From the NCBI GenBank assembly GCA_017408905.1, contig JAFQTU010000031.1:1-45828 (forward strand): a stretch of 45,828 bases of DNA. Reading direction: 5' to 3'. This document shows, piece after piece, positions 26,543-35,491 of the stretch. This DNA comes from Mailhella sp. GTDB lineage: Bacteria > Desulfobacterota > Desulfovibrionia > Desulfovibrionales > Desulfovibrionaceae. The translations under genes were made by a program, and so were the position numbers. Positions within the stretch are counted from its first letter, which is position 1. Every line of letters begins with the position of its first letter. The notes under the pieces are model-generated. The model was not told the origin of the DNA. It saw nothing but the letters and a program-made list of their open reading frames with translations, and ran no database searches.

Positions 26543-26559
26543 GAATAATTCTCGTTATC
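26541..26559 (-). promoter_or_regulatory. Fur-box-like operator
   Basis: The minus strand reads GATAACGAGAATTATTCTT. This matches 14 of 19 positions of the classical Fur consensus GATAATGATAATCATTATC. It overlaps the -35 element at 26537-26542, the place expected of a repressor site. The match is by eye. Confidence 0.45.
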
Positions 26560-26613
26560 AATTTATTTCCTTTTCTTTGCCTCCAAGGGGCGGCGCGGGC
26601 GGGAGCGCAGGGC

Positions 26614-26647
26614 AAAAGAAAAGCCTGCTTCCGAAGAAACAGGCTTT
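26614..26647 (-). terminator. Terminator of dapA
   Basis: An 8-bp stem (AAAGCCTG 26620-26627 with CAGGCTTT 26640-26647), 12-base loop and a T-rich tail (TTCTTTT) on the minus strand, 23 bases after the dapA stop. Confidence 0.85.
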
Positions 26648-26670
26648 CCAAATGTTAGAATTGTCTAATT

Positions 26671-27549
26671 TCAGATGAGGCCGTAGCGGCTGTTGAGCAG
26701 GGTCTTGAGGGTCTCAACGGTCTTTTCCGTGGGGGCGCACAGGGGCAGGCGCATTTCGCTGTCCATGCGGCCCATGAGGGAAAGGGCGGTCTTGCAGGGG
26801 ATGGGGTTGCTTTCCACGAACATGGCGCGGTTCATGGGCTCCAGTTCGTAATGCAGCTTACGGGCTTCGGCGTAGTCGCCGCGTTCGCAGGCGGCGGTGA
26901 GGCGGCTCATGGTGTTGGGGAGCACGTTGGACACCACGGAAATGACGCCCTTGCCGCCCACGGAGTAGGTGGGCACAACGGTGAAGTCGTCGCCGGAAAG
27001 CAGGATGAAGTCTTCGGGGCACTGCTCGATGATATCGGAGATCTGCACGAGGTTGGCGGTAGCTTCCTTGCAGCCGATGACATGGCCGAGTTCGCGGGCC
27101 ATGCGGGCCTGCGTGGAAGGCAGGACGTTGGAGCCGGTGCGGCCGGGCACGTTGTACACGAACATGGGGATGGCCACGGCGTCGTTGATGGCCTTGAAGT
27201 GCTGGAAGATGCCTTCCTGCGTGGGCTTGTTGTAGTAGGGGGAGATGAGCAGGACGGCATCGGCGCCGACGCTCTTGGCGTGCTTGGTAAGGCTGACGGC
27301 TTCGATGGTATTATTGGAACCCGCACCGGCGATGACGGGCACGCGGCCCTTGACCTGATCCACGCAGATGCGGATGGCGGCTTCGTGTTCGGCATGGCTC
27401 ATGGTGGCGGATTCGCCGGTGGTGCCGCAGGGAACGACGCCGTTCACACCCTGTTCGATCTGCCATTCGATGTGGGCGCGATAGGCTTCTTCGTCGATAG
27501 TGCCGTTCTTGAACGGCGTGATCAGTGCGGTGATAGTTCCGTGAAACAT
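26671..27549 (-). CDS. dapA: 4-hydroxy-tetrahydrodipicolinate synthase
   Basis: DapA condenses pyruvate with aspartate semialdehyde in the first committed step of lysine and diaminopimelate synthesis. The 292-residue TIM barrel has Thr43/Thr44 in CGTTGES, Tyr132 in VYNVPGRTG and the Schiff-base Lys161 in GCKEA, plus the class motif LLISPYYNKPTQEG. The start at 27549 (MFHGTITALITPF) has GGGAGAA upstream; extra open frame before it is rejected. It forms a single-gene unit ending in a clear terminator, with nrnA upstream on the same strand. Confidence 0.97.
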   Translation of the reverse strand: MFHGTITALITPFKNGTIDEEAYRAHIEWQIEQGVNGVVPCGTTGESATMSHAEHEAAIRICVDQVKGRVPVIAGAGSNNTIEAVSLTKHAKSVGADAVLLISPYYNKPTQEGIFQHFKAINDAVAIPMFVYNVPGRTGSNVLPSTQARMARELGHVIGCKEATANLVQISDIIEQCPEDFILLSGDDFTVVPTYSVGGKGVISVVSNVLPNTMSRLTAACERGDYAEARKLHYELEPMNRAMFVESNPIPCKTALSLMGRMDSEMRLPLCAPTEKTVETLKTLLNSRYGLI

Positions 27550-27679
27550 AGCATTCTCCCAGAAAAGTTCGAGACCTGTGTAATCGTACTGCTGTTGTGA
27601 CATCGACACGAATCCGCGTCAAGCCGCGTGATACGAAGTACAAGGTTTTGTTATCGATATGCAGCCGCGTTCCGGCCGT

Positions 27680-28681
27680 TCAGTTCCATATGTCCCGCAG
27701 GAAGGGAAGCAGGGCTTCGAGGGCGCTTTCCGCATCCATGGCAAGGGTGGCCCCTGCCGCGTTCTTGTGGCCTCCGCCGCCGAACTGGGCGGCCGCCTCC
27801 CTTACGCTGTCGCTGCCCGAGGAACGGAGGCTGGCCTTGGTGAAGAGCCTGCCGTCCTTTTCTTCCTCGCGCAGGAGCAGGGACACGCGCACCCCGGCAA
27901 GCCTGCGGAGCTGTTCCACAAAGCCTTCCGCGTCTTCGCGGCGGCTGCCGGTCTCGGCAAGGGCGGCGCGGCTCACGCAGGCGGCGGCAAGCCTGCCGCC
28001 TTCGAGCAGGCGGGTCTCGCTCATCAGGCGGCCCCAGAGGCGCAGCTTGGCTTCGCTCCAGTTGTTTTCCAGCTTTTCCCGCAGGGCGGCGATGTCCAGC
28101 CCCTGTTCGCGGAGCAGGGCCGTGAGGCGCAGGGCACAGGGCGTGGTGTTGCCGTAGCTGAAGTTACCGGTGTCGGACGCAAGGGCCACGTAGAGCGCTT
28201 CCGCCAGCGGCCCCTTCAGGGGAACGCCGAGTTCCAGCGCGATGAGGCCCGCAAGCTCGCCCGTGGCCGAAGCCGTGGGGACGGCCCAGTTGCCCGCGCT
28301 CCCGAAGTGGGGATTGGCGAGGTGATGGTCGATGTCCAGCGTGGGCACGGCGTCCATGAGTTCCTGAAGCGCTTCGCCAGCGCGGGAACGGTCGCCGCAG
28401 TCCAGCACGGCGATGAGCTCAGGCCGCCAGGGCAGGTCTTCCAGGCGCGTGACCACAGGGGTGGGGGCTTCGAGGAAGCTCAGGAAGCCGGGGATGCCGT
28501 CCTCGTTGAAGACGCAGACTTCCTTCCCGAGGCTGTGCAGGGCCCATGCCAGCGTGAGGCAGGAGCCTATGGCGTCGCCATCGGGGTGGGTGTGCGCGGT
28601 GACGAGCACCCGGCTGTGGGAGCGGAGCGCGCCGAGGATGTCCGAAGGCACGGCGTACGGGGCTTTGATCTCAGTCGTCAT
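27680..28681 (-). CDS. nrnA: DHH/DHHA1 phosphoesterase (NrnA-like nanoRNase/pAp phosphatase)
   Basis: The 333-residue protein is a DHH-family phosphoesterase. It has THTHPDGDAIGS, then an aspartate strand (AVLDCGD), the DHH motif in DIDHHLAN, and the C-terminal DHHA1 substrate loop GGGGHKNAAG. NrnA proteins degrade short oligoribonucleotides and dephosphorylate 3'-phosphoadenosine 5'-phosphate; the latter is relevant where sulfur metabolism makes pAp. The start at 28681 lies inside ylxP (11-base overlap). The substrate is inferred from the family. Confidence 0.9.
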   Translation of the reverse strand: MTTEIKAPYAVPSDILGALRSHSRVLVTAHTHPDGDAIGSCLTLAWALHSLGKEVCVFNEDGIPGFLSFLEAPTPVVTRLEDLPWRPELIAVLDCGDRSRAGEALQELMDAVPTLDIDHHLANPHFGSAGNWAVPTASATGELAGLIALELGVPLKGPLAEALYVALASDTGNFSYGNTTPCALRLTALLREQGLDIAALREKLENNWSEAKLRLWGRLMSETRLLEGGRLAAACVSRAALAETGSRREDAEGFVEQLRRLAGVRVSLLLREEEKDGRLFTKASLRSSGSDSVREAAAQFGGGGHKNAAGATLAMDAESALEALLPFLRDIWN

Positions 28682-28961
28682 AGAAGAACTCAAGGTCGCT
28701 GTAGGTCATTTCTTCTTCGCACACCGCTTCCATCATGAGCAGGCATTTGTCCATGCGGGACTGCAGGTGGCGTTCGCTGTTGCTCACCGAAACTACCTGA
28801 AGGCGCAGGCGCACGAGGGATTCTTCCGTGCCCGCTTCCGCAATGGCCACGTTGAAGGTGTTGCGCACCTTCTGCTTCAGGCTGTTGGCCACGCGGCGCT
28901 TGCCCTTGAGGGAATCGTTGCCGTGCAGTGCGTATTCGACCGTGAGGACGCCGATGACCAT
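28671..28961 (-). CDS. YlxP-like protein (DUF503)
   Basis: The 96-residue protein matches DUF503/YlxP: MVIGVLTVEYALHGNDSLKGKRR at the start and a conserved central strand-helix (FNVAIAEAGTEES, RLRLQVVSVSNSERHL). The family usually sits between infB and rbfA and is linked to ribosome function, without an assigned activity. Here it lies between argJ (18-base gap) and nrnA (overlap). The nrnA link is retained, but rbfA and infB are absent from this locus. Confidence 0.88.
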   Translation of the reverse strand: MVIGVLTVEYALHGNDSLKGKRRVANSLKQKVRNTFNVAIAEAGTEESLVRLRLQVVSVSNSERHLQSRMDKCLLMMEAVCEEEMTYSDLEFFYDD

Positions 28962-28979
28962 GACGGGCCTGCCTTGCGT

Positions 28980-30188
28980 TTAGGAGCGGTAGTCGGAATT
29001 GCAGGTGACGTAATCGTGGGAAAGGTCGGAAGCCAGCAGGCGGGATTCACCCGGGCCGTCGCCCATCACCACGTCGAGGGGAAGGTCAACGCCCTTGAGC
29101 GGCTCTTCGAGCAGGGCGTCGAAGTCGAGGTCGGTGGGGCGGCCTTCGCGGAACAGTTCCACGCCGCACAGGGTCACGCGCAGGGCCATGGGGTCGAAGT
29201 CCACACCGGCGCGCCCGGCGGCGGCCACGATGCGGCCCCAGTTCGGGTCGCGGCCGAACATGGCGGTCTTGACGAGCTGGGAATGGCCGATGGTGCGGGC
29301 CACCTTTTCGGCGTCCTCGTCGCAGGCGGCGCCGGTCACGTGGATGTGCATGACCTTGGTCGCGCCTTCGCCGTCCTTCACGAGCAGGTAGGCGAGCTCG
29401 CCCAGCACTTTGGTGAGCGCCTTTTCGAGCACAGGCAGGTCTTCGGCTTCCACCTTCACGCCGGAAGCGCCGTTGGCGAGGCCGTAGAGAGAGTCGTTGG
29501 TGGAGGTGTCGCCGTCCACGCTCACGCGGTTGAAGGTGGCGTCCACGGCGCGGCGGAACATGGCGGACCATGCGTCAGGCTCCACGGCGGCGTCGGTGAG
29601 CACAAGGGAGATCATGGTGGCCATGTTGGGGCAGATCATGCCCGCGCCCTTGGCCACGGCGGCGAAGCGCACCGTGCCGCCCTTGAGCTGGAGTTCACGC
29701 CCGGCCATCTTGGGGAAGGCGTCGGTGGTCATCATGGCGCGCACAAGGCCTTCCACGTCGGTCTTGCCGAGGGAGGCGATGAGGGAGGGCACGGCGGCGG
29801 CCCACTTGTCCATGTTCATCTGTGCGCCGATGACGCCGGTGGAGGCGGGGAGTATGTCTTCGGGCTCCACGTCCATGCCGGCTTCCTTGAGGGCGGCGCT
29901 GACCATGCCGAGGGACAGGTGGCAGTTGCCCATGCCCTGTTCGCCGGTGCAGGCGTTGGCCTGGCCGGAATTGATGAGGATGCCGCGCACGCCTTCCGCT
30001 CCGGCGGCCTCGAGATGGGCCTGCGACACGAGCACGGGCGCGGCCTTGAAAAGATTGGTGGTGAACACGCCTACGGCGGTAGCGGGAACGTCGCTGAGGA
30101 CAAAGCCTATATCGTTGCGGTCGAGCTTCTTATTGCGGAAATCGGCATTGGCCGCGGCAAGGCGGAAGCCTTGGGGGATCTGTATCAT
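28980..30188 (-). CDS. argJ: Bifunctional glutamate N-acetyltransferase / ornithine acetyltransferase
   Basis: ArgJ recycles the acetyl group between acetylornithine and glutamate in arginine synthesis. The 402-residue precursor has the self-cleavage site with nucleophile Thr191 in PNMATMISL, preceded by KGAGM, and the conserved NSGQANACTG and DGDTSTNDS stretches. Self-cleavage yields alpha and beta chains. The start at 30188 (MIQIPQGFRLA) has GGAGG six bases upstream. It is divergent from lepB and leads into ylxP and nrnA. Confidence 0.97.
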   Translation of the reverse strand: MIQIPQGFRLAAANADFRNKKLDRNDIGFVLSDVPATAVGVFTTNLFKAAPVLVSQAHLEAAGAEGVRGILINSGQANACTGEQGMGNCHLSLGMVSAALKEAGMDVEPEDILPASTGVIGAQMNMDKWAAAVPSLIASLGKTDVEGLVRAMMTTDAFPKMAGRELQLKGGTVRFAAVAKGAGMICPNMATMISLVLTDAAVEPDAWSAMFRRAVDATFNRVSVDGDTSTNDSLYGLANGASGVKVEAEDLPVLEKALTKVLGELAYLLVKDGEGATKVMHIHVTGAACDEDAEKVARTIGHSQLVKTAMFGRDPNWGRIVAAAGRAGVDFDPMALRVTLCGVELFREGRPTDLDFDALLEEPLKGVDLPLDVVMGDGPGESRLLASDLSHDYVTCNSDYRS

Positions 30189-30287
30189 GGAGCGCCTCCA
30201 TCGAAGGTAGGGAATACCGCGCAAATCTGCCACAGTTGACAGCGTCATGCAAGGCTTCTGAAGCCGTTCAGGGGGCAAAATGCCGCC

Positions 30288-30316
30288 TTGCGCGTGCAAG
30301 GCCGCCGTGCTATCCT
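30288..30316 (+). promoter_or_regulatory. Promoter of lepB
   Basis: -35 TTGCGC (30288-30293), 17-base spacer and -10 TATCCT (30311-30316), about 60 bases before the lepB ATG, in the divergent argJ/lepB region. Confidence 0.45.
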
Positions 30317-30375
30317 GCGTGTTGGCTCAATTCCCTTTTGTCCTTCAGCAAGGCCGTTGAGGCCGACCTTTTTCT

Positions 30376-30984
30376 ATGTCCGAACTCTCTGAAAAGAAAC
30401 CGTTTGCGGCGCTTCGCGAATACGGCGAAGCCCTGCTCTGGGCTCTGGTTTTCGCGCTGGTCATCCGCGCCTTCGTCGTGCAGGCCTTCACCATTCCTTC
30501 CGGCTCCATGCTTCAGACCGTGCAGATAGGCGACTTCGTTCTGGTGAACAAGTTCGTTTACGGGGTGAAGATCCCCTTCACCGACAGCTACGCCTTCCGC
30601 GGTTCCGACCCTGAGCGCGGCGACATCATCGTGTTCAAGTATCCCAAGGATACGGATACCGATTATATCAAGCGCATCGTGGGCGTGCCCGGCGACGTGC
30701 TGGAAATGAAGGACAAGAAGTTCTACCGCAACGGCCAGCTCGTGCAGGAAGGCTACGTCCAGCACACCCGCGCCCACACCGCCTACGACAATTTCGGTCC
30801 TGTCAAAGTCCCGGCCGACAGCTACTTCGTCATGGGCGACAACCGCGACAACTCCCTCGATTCCCGCGACTGGGGCTTCGTGCCGCGCGGCTATATCCAC
30901 GGCAAGGCATGGCGCCTCTACTGGTCGTGGGATTCCAGCACCAACACCCCGCGCTGGGGCCGCATCGGCAGTCTTGTGGAATAG
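30376..30984 (+). CDS. lepB: Signal peptidase I
   Basis: LepB removes signal peptides from exported proteins at the outer face of the inner membrane. The 202-residue protein has one N-terminal membrane segment (about residues 18-36) and the Ser-Lys dyad: Ser44 in IPSGSM and Lys99 in YIKRIVG, with the box GDNRDNSLDSR. It is shorter than the E. coli enzyme, with a single anchor, as is common in this group. The ribosome site is weak. recR follows after 11 bases. Confidence 0.96.
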   Translation: MSELSEKKPFAALREYGEALLWALVFALVIRAFVVQAFTIPSGSMLQTVQIGDFVLVNKFVYGVKIPFTDSYAFRGSDPERGDIIVFKYPKDTDTDYIKRIVGVPGDVLEMKDKKFYRNGQLVQEGYVQHTRAHTAYDNFGPVKVPADSYFVMGDNRDNSLDSRDWGFVPRGYIHGKAWRLYWSWDSSTNTPRWGRIGSLVE

Positions 30985-30995
30985 CGGGGAAAGTC

Positions 30996-31601
30996 GTGCA
31001 GCGTATTCCTGAACCCCTGAAAAATCTGGTGGACCAGCTCGCCCGCCTTCCCGGCCTCGGCCCCAAGTCCGCCATGCGTGCGGCCATGACACTGCTCAAG
31101 TGGCCGGAAGCCGAAGTGCGCCGCCTTGGCAAGGGTATTTACGACCTGCGGGACAGCCTGCACCTCTGCTCCCGCTGCGGCGGCCTTGCCGATTCCGACC
31201 CCTGCCCCATTTGCTCCGATGCCGAGCGCGACCGTACCCAGCTCTGCCTCGTGGCCGAATGGGACAGTATGCTCACCATGGAGGAGGGCAATTTCTACAA
31301 GGGGCAGTACATGATACTGGGCGGCCTGCTGGCCCCTCTTGACCACAGCCCTGCCGAATCCCTTGAAGTGGACCGCCTGCGCGAACGCCTTGCCGAAGGC
31401 GAGGTGGAAGAGCTTATCCTTGCGCTTGGCGCTACCGCCGAGGCCGAGGCTACGGCCTCCTATGTGAAGGATCAGGTCAGCGCCCGCTTCCCCGGCGTGC
31501 GCGTGACCAGGCTTGCCCAGGGCATCCCGCTGGGCGCGGAAGTGAAATACATGGACCGCGAGACTCTGCGCCAGTCTCTGCGCTACCGTCAGTCTCTGTA
31601 G
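30996..31601 (+). CDS. recR: Recombination protein RecR
   Basis: RecR works with RecF/RecO in loading RecA at gaps. The 201-residue protein has an N-terminal helix-hairpin-helix (LPGLGPKSAMRAA), the zinc finger CSRCGGLADSDPCPIC and a Toprim domain (LCLVAEWDSMLTMEEG through to LILALGATAEAEATA). The start is GTG at 30996, with GGGGA upstream, because the family N-terminus (QRIPEPLKNLVDQLARLPG) begins there; the frame running back into lepB is not family-like. Confidence 0.96.
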   Translation: MQRIPEPLKNLVDQLARLPGLGPKSAMRAAMTLLKWPEAEVRRLGKGIYDLRDSLHLCSRCGGLADSDPCPICSDAERDRTQLCLVAEWDSMLTMEEGNFYKGQYMILGGLLAPLDHSPAESLEVDRLRERLAEGEVEELILALGATAEAEATASYVKDQVSARFPGVRVTRLAQGIPLGAEVKYMDRETLRQSLRYRQSL

Positions 31602-31613
31602 AAGGAAAACGAT

Positions 31614-31820
31614 ATGGCTTTCTTCTTTGCACCGCGTCAGGCGAGGACCACGCTCGTCTGCCCGCTCTGCGGCGAAGTTCTGGATATCCGCCGCACCTGC
31701 CACGAGGCCTATATGCAGTGCTCGGGATGCCGCAAGGCTTTTCCTCTCACGCAGTTCATCAAGCAGATGGACGAGGTGATGGAAGAGTTCCTCGAGCGCC
31801 TTTATTCCGACCGGGTCTGA
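31614..31820 (+). CDS. Small double-CxxC zinc-ribbon protein
   Basis: The 68-residue protein has a probable zinc ribbon: CPLCG at residues 16-20 and CSGC at 36-39, joined by LDIRRTCHEAYMQ. The C-terminal half is a charged helix (QMDEVMEEFLERLYS). AAGGA lies seven bases before the ATG. It is 12 bases after recR, so it is probably in the same transcript. I do not recognise a characterised family. A role near DNA repair is suggested only by position. Confidence 0.75.
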   Translation: MAFFFAPRQARTTLVCPLCGEVLDIRRTCHEAYMQCSGCRKAFPLTQFIKQMDEVMEEFLERLYSDRV

Positions 31821-31887
31821 CCTTATCTGCCGCACAGGGGCGGGAAGCCGCCCCGGGCCGCGTACGGCCTTTCTTTACGGAGCCAGC

Positions 31888-34002
31888 ATGAGCCGCAGCC
31901 GTTCCTTCTTTTCCGAGTTCCAGCCCCTCACGTCCATAGGATGCTTCCTTCTGGCGAACACCGTGCTGTTCTTTCTGGCGCGGCTGGTCCTGCTGTATCT
32001 GCTTTTCCCGGAGATAGCGGACAAGGGCGAGATCCCGCAGGCGCTGTACATCGGCCTGAAGTTCGATGCCCGCATGGCCGTGTTCATGTCGCTCCCTCTG
32101 GCTTTCTGCCTGCTGTGGCCCAGCCTTGAGCGCGCCGTTTCCGGGCCGGAGCCTGCCTCCGGCTGGTCGCCTGTGCGTACGGTGCTCCTCTGGGTGACGG
32201 GGCTTATGGCGGCCGGGGCCATGCTCGTCTATATCTTCGACTTCGGCTTCTTCTTCTACCTGCACCAGCATATCGACATGGGGGCCAACGTCTTCCTCGA
32301 AGACCCGTCCGAATCCGTGCGCATGGTCTGGCAGAGCTACCCGGTCATCCTCATCCTGCTGGCCTTCATCGCCCTGCTGTACGCCTATCTGGCGAACTTC
32401 AAGGCCTTTTTGCGCCTGCACGAACCCTGCCCCATACGCCCCAAGGGCCGCTTTGCCGACGGCGTGAGCCGCAAATGGCGCGCGCTGGTCACGGTATGCA
32501 CGCTGGTCATGCTCTTTATCGTGGGCTACGGCCAGATAAGCTCCAACCTCTTCCCCCTGCGCTGGAGCAACGCCTATTTCAGCACCGACGGCAATATCAC
32601 CCTGCTGGCCATCAATCCCATCCAAAATCTTTACGACACCCGCAACTTCGGCAAGGCCGTACCGCCCAGCGAAAAGGCCACCCGCGAGGCATGGCCCCGC
32701 ATGGCCCAGTACCTGCGCGTGGCGGAAGGGGCTGAACCGCTCTCCTATCTGCGCTATGTGCCGGGCAGGGAGATGGAGAAGCGCCCCAATATCGTGATCA
32801 TCATCATGGAATCCCTGTGCTGGGAGCGCACGTCGCTTGCCCCGTCCATGCCGGCGGAACTCGGCAGGGATATCGACCCTACTCCCTTCCTCCGCGAACT
32901 TGCGCCCAAGAGCCTCTATTTCCCCAATTTCTACGCCCCCACCCGCACCACGGCCCGTGCCGTGTTCACCACTATCAGCGGTGTGCCGGACGTGAACCAC
33001 TCCGGCGGCACGACCTCGCGCAATCCCAAGCTGGTGGATCAGGCCACCGTGCTCAACGAATTTGCGGGCTACGAAAAATATTACATGATAGGCGGCAACG
33101 CCAACTGGGCCAATATCCGGGGCATGCTCCAGTACAACACCTCCGGCCTGCATCTGCTTGAGGAAAGCTCGTGGGAAGCCCCCAATATCGACGTGTGGGG
33201 CATTTCCGACATCGCCCTGTTCCGCGAATCCATCGACGTGCTCTCCAAGGGGAAGAAGCCCTTCATCTCCGTCATCCAGACGGCCTCTTTCCACCGGCCC
33301 TACACCATTCCGGATGACAACGAGGGCTTTGTCCTGCCCGAAGCTCCCAGCGCCGAAGCTCTGGCCTGGTACGGCTATGAACACGCCGAGGAGTACCGCG
33401 CCCTCAAGCTCTCCGACCATGCCCTGCGCCGCTTCTTTGCCAAGGCCAGCAAGCAGGACTGGTTCAACGATACCGTCTTTGTCATCTTCGGCGACCACGG
33501 CCTGAACCACAATTCCACGAACATCACGCCTGCCGTGCGGGCCTGCAATCTGCAAGGCTGGCATGTGCCGCTCCTCATCTACGCGCCCGGCGGCCATGTG
33601 AAGCCCGGCGTGAACGAAAGCTTCCATGTCCAGCCCGACGTGCTGGCCTCTATGGCCGCGCTTGCCGGTGTGGAGCACTTCAACAATACGTTTGGCCGTA
33701 ATATGTTCGACCCCGGCATGGCCGAGGATGACGCCGCGTTCATCAGCTCCGGGGACGCTACCCGCTACCTGCTTAAGGACGGCTACGTCTATGCCATCAA
33801 GCCTTCCGGCAACGCCCTCTACCGCCTTGACGAGAATACGCCGGACGGCAGGGCGCGCGACCTCTCGAAGGAAGAGCCGGAACGCGCCGCCGCCATGCAT
33901 CGGCAGGCCATGGATTTTTACTACACGTCGCAGTGGCTCCTGCACAACAACGGCAAGCGCAAGGTGGAAGAAGCCCGTGCCGCGCTGAAAAAGGAACAGT
34001 AG
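31888..34002 (+). CDS. LtaS/OpgB-like membrane sulfatase-family phosphotransferase
   Basis: The 704-residue protein has five N-terminal membrane segments (residues 18-220) and a periplasmic sulfatase-fold domain from about residue 298 (NIVIIIMES with metal-binding Glu308). A Thr-rich nucleophile loop [12 protein letters not shown] (Thr354 or Thr355) and [10 protein letters not shown] supply the other metal ligands. In Gram-positives this architecture makes lipoteichoic acid (LtaS); in Gram-negatives it adds phosphoglycerol to periplasmic glucans (OpgB/MdoB). The second type of role, on glucans or LPS, is more likely here. It lies 67 bases after the zinc-ribbon gene and one base before rnhA. 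Confidence 0.87.
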   Translation: MSRSRSFFSEFQPLTSIGCFLLANTVLFFLARLVLLYLLFPEIADKGEIPQALYIGLKFDARMAVFMSLPLAFCLLWPSLERAVSGPEPASGWSPVRTVLLWVTGLMAAGAMLVYIFDFGFFFYLHQHIDMGANVFLEDPSESVRMVWQSYPVILILLAFIALLYAYLANFKAFLRLHEPCPIRPKGRFADGVSRKWRALVTVCTLVMLFIVGYGQISSNLFPLRWSNAYFSTDGNITLLAINPIQNLYDTRNFGKAVPPSEKATREAWPRMAQYLRVAEGAEPLSYLRYVPGREMEKRPNIVIIIMESLCWERTSLAPSMPAELGRDIDPTPFLRELAPKSLYFPNFYAPTRTTARAVFTTISGVPDVNHSGGTTSRNPKLVDQATVLNEFAGYEKYYMIGGNANWANIRGMLQYNTSGLHLLEESSWEAPNIDVWGISDIALFRESIDVLSKGKKPFISVIQTASFHRPYTIPDDNEGFVLPEAPSAEALAWYGYEHAEEYRALKLSDHALRRFFAKASKQDWFNDTVFVIFGDHGLNHNSTNITPAVRACNLQGWHVPLLIYAPGGHVKPGVNESFHVQPDVLASMAALAGVEHFNNTFGRNMFDPGMAEDDAAFISSGDATRYLLKDGYVYAIKPSGNALYRLDENTPDGRARDLSKEEPERAAAMHRQAMDFYYTSQWLLHNNGKRKVEEARAALKKEQ

Positions 34003-34003
34003 C

Positions 34004-34483
34004 ATGGTCACGGTGACTATCCATACCGACGGCTCCTGCCTTGGCAATCCCGGCCCCGGGGGCTGGGCCGCTGTGCTGACCTGCCCGAAGGGCGACGGTT
34101 CCACAGCCCGCAGGGAAATGAGCGGCGGCTTTGCCCGCACCACGAACAACCGCATGGAGATACTTGCCGTGCTGGAGGCTCTGGGCGCGCTCAAAGTGCC
34201 CTGCATCGTGGAGCTTTACACGGATTCGCAGTACGTGGCCAAGGCTATCAAGGATCGCTGGCTCGTCGGCTGGCAGAAGAACGGCTGGGTGAACTCCGCC
34301 AAGAAGCCGGTGAAGAATCAGGACCTCTGGAAGCGTATGCCCGCCCTGCTGGAGCGGCACGACGTGCGCTTCCACTGGCTCAAAGGCCATGCGGGCCATG
34401 CGGAAAACGAACGCTGTGACGAGCTGGCCCGCGCCGAGGCCGCGAAAAAAGGCCTGCCGGACGACACAGGATTCATGGAATGA
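34004..34483 (+). CDS. rnhA: Ribonuclease HI
   Basis: RNase HI cuts the RNA strand of RNA-DNA hybrids. The 159-residue protein has all four catalytic carboxylates: Asp9 ([11 protein letters not shown]), Glu52 (NNRMEILAV), Asp74 (YTDSQYV) and Asp139 ([11 protein letters not shown]), with His129 in WLKGHAGH. The ATG is one base after the stop of the sulfatase gene, so translation may be coupled. It ends the lepB-to-rnhA transcript, with a hairpin after the stop. Confidence 0.97.
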   Translation: MVTVTIHTDGSCLGNPGPGGWAAVLTCPKGDGSTARREMSGGFARTTNNRMEILAVLEALGALKVPCIVELYTDSQYVAKAIKDRWLVGWQKNGWVNSAKKPVKNQDLWKRMPALLERHDVRFHWLKGHAGHAENERCDELARAEAAKKGLPDDTGFME

Positions 34484-34488
34484 AATAC

Positions 34489-34524
34489 AGGAAGCCTTCG
34501 ATATCCCGGAGGCTTCCTTCGTTT
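34489..34524 (+). terminator. Terminator of the lepB-rnhA transcript
   Basis: A 9-bp stem (AGGAAGCCT 34489-34497 with AGGCTTCCT 34510-34518), 12-base loop and a short T-rich tail (TCGTTT). It starts six bases after the rnhA stop. Confidence 0.7.
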
Positions 34525-34580
34525 AAGCGGCAACGGCGTCCTTGTCCTTTGCGCCGTTCCTGTGTTATTTTTTCCGGGCT

Positions 34581-35441
34581 ATGACCAGAAAGGAATGGAA
34601 GATACAGGCGGCCCGCCGCCTTGCCAGCACGGATGCTCCGGCTCTTACGGCCCAGCTCCTGCTCTGCCACGTTCTTGACATCGACCGAGTCGCCCTTATT
34701 GCTCATTCTGAGGAAGCTGTTCCCGCTGACGCCGAAAAACGGCTCGAAGCCCTGATTCAGAGGCGGGAGCGCGGGGAGCCTCTGGCCTATATCCTCGGTT
34801 CCCGCGAGTTCTACGGGCGCGATTTCGAGGTGAACCCGCATACGCTCATCCCCCGGCCGGAAACGGAACACCTCATCGAAGCCGCACTGGAATTTTTCGA
34901 CGGGCGCGGCATGGCCGGGCAGGCCCTGCGCTTCATCGACCTCGGCACGGGAAGCGGCTGCATCGCCGTCACGCTGGCGGCAGAGCGCCCGGCATGGCAG
35001 GGCACGGCGCTGGACATCTCGCCCGGCGCGCTGGAAACGGCCCGCAGGAACGCTGTGGCCAATGGCGTGGAACTGAAGTTCCTTCAGGCGGATTTTACCC
35101 GGCCGCTTCCGTTCGAGCCCGCAGGCTTTGACCTTGTGGTGAGCAATCCTCCCTACATCAGCGAAGAGGAATACGCCGGGCTGGATGCCGGGGTGCGCGA
35201 TTTCGAGCCGCGCTCCGCACTGGTCCCGGGGCCGGAAGGCATGGAGCACCCCCGCGCAGTGGAAGAAGCCGCACGGCGCCTGCTCCGGCCGGGAGGGCTT
35301 TTCCTCATGGAACATGGCTGGCTTCAGGGCGAGGCCTGCCGAGCGCTGTGCCATGCGGATTTCTGGACCGATATCCATACCGGGCGCGACCTGGCAGGGA
35401 AGGACCGCTTCCTCTTTGCCGTGCGCACCGAAAGAACATAA
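34581..35441 (+). CDS. prmC: Release factor glutamine methyltransferase
   Basis: PrmC (HemK) methylates the glutamine of the GGQ motif in release factors. The 286-residue protein has an N-terminal helical domain, the linker motif YILGSREFYGRDF, SAM-binding motif I FIDLGTGSGCIAVTLA and the glutamine-binding NPPY in VVSNPPYIS. The start at 34581 (MTRKEWKIQAAR) fits the family; the frame is open a little further upstream but lacks support. lpxC follows after 50 bases. Confidence 0.95.
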   Translation: MTRKEWKIQAARRLASTDAPALTAQLLLCHVLDIDRVALIAHSEEAVPADAEKRLEALIQRRERGEPLAYILGSREFYGRDFEVNPHTLIPRPETEHLIEAALEFFDGRGMAGQALRFIDLGTGSGCIAVTLAAERPAWQGTALDISPGALETARRNAVANGVELKFLQADFTRPLPFEPAGFDLVVSNPPYISEEEYAGLDAGVRDFEPRSALVPGPEGMEHPRAVEEAARRLLRPGGLFLMEHGWLQGEACRALCHADFWTDIHTGRDLAGKDRFLFAVRTERT

Positions 35442-35491
35442 GCCCGCCACAGCGGGAAAAGGCGGCACTGCCGCGATAAAAGGAGACGTTC

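Noticed and set aside
28671..28961. rbfA, because the gene lies next to a DHH phosphoesterase gene
   Set aside because: The sequence has the DUF503/YlxP start (MVIGVLTVEYALHG) and lacks the KH-like RbfA pattern.
31759..34206. An 815-codon open frame opposite the sulfatase gene
   Set aside because: No recognisable domain and antisense to a protein with clear membrane and catalytic motifs.
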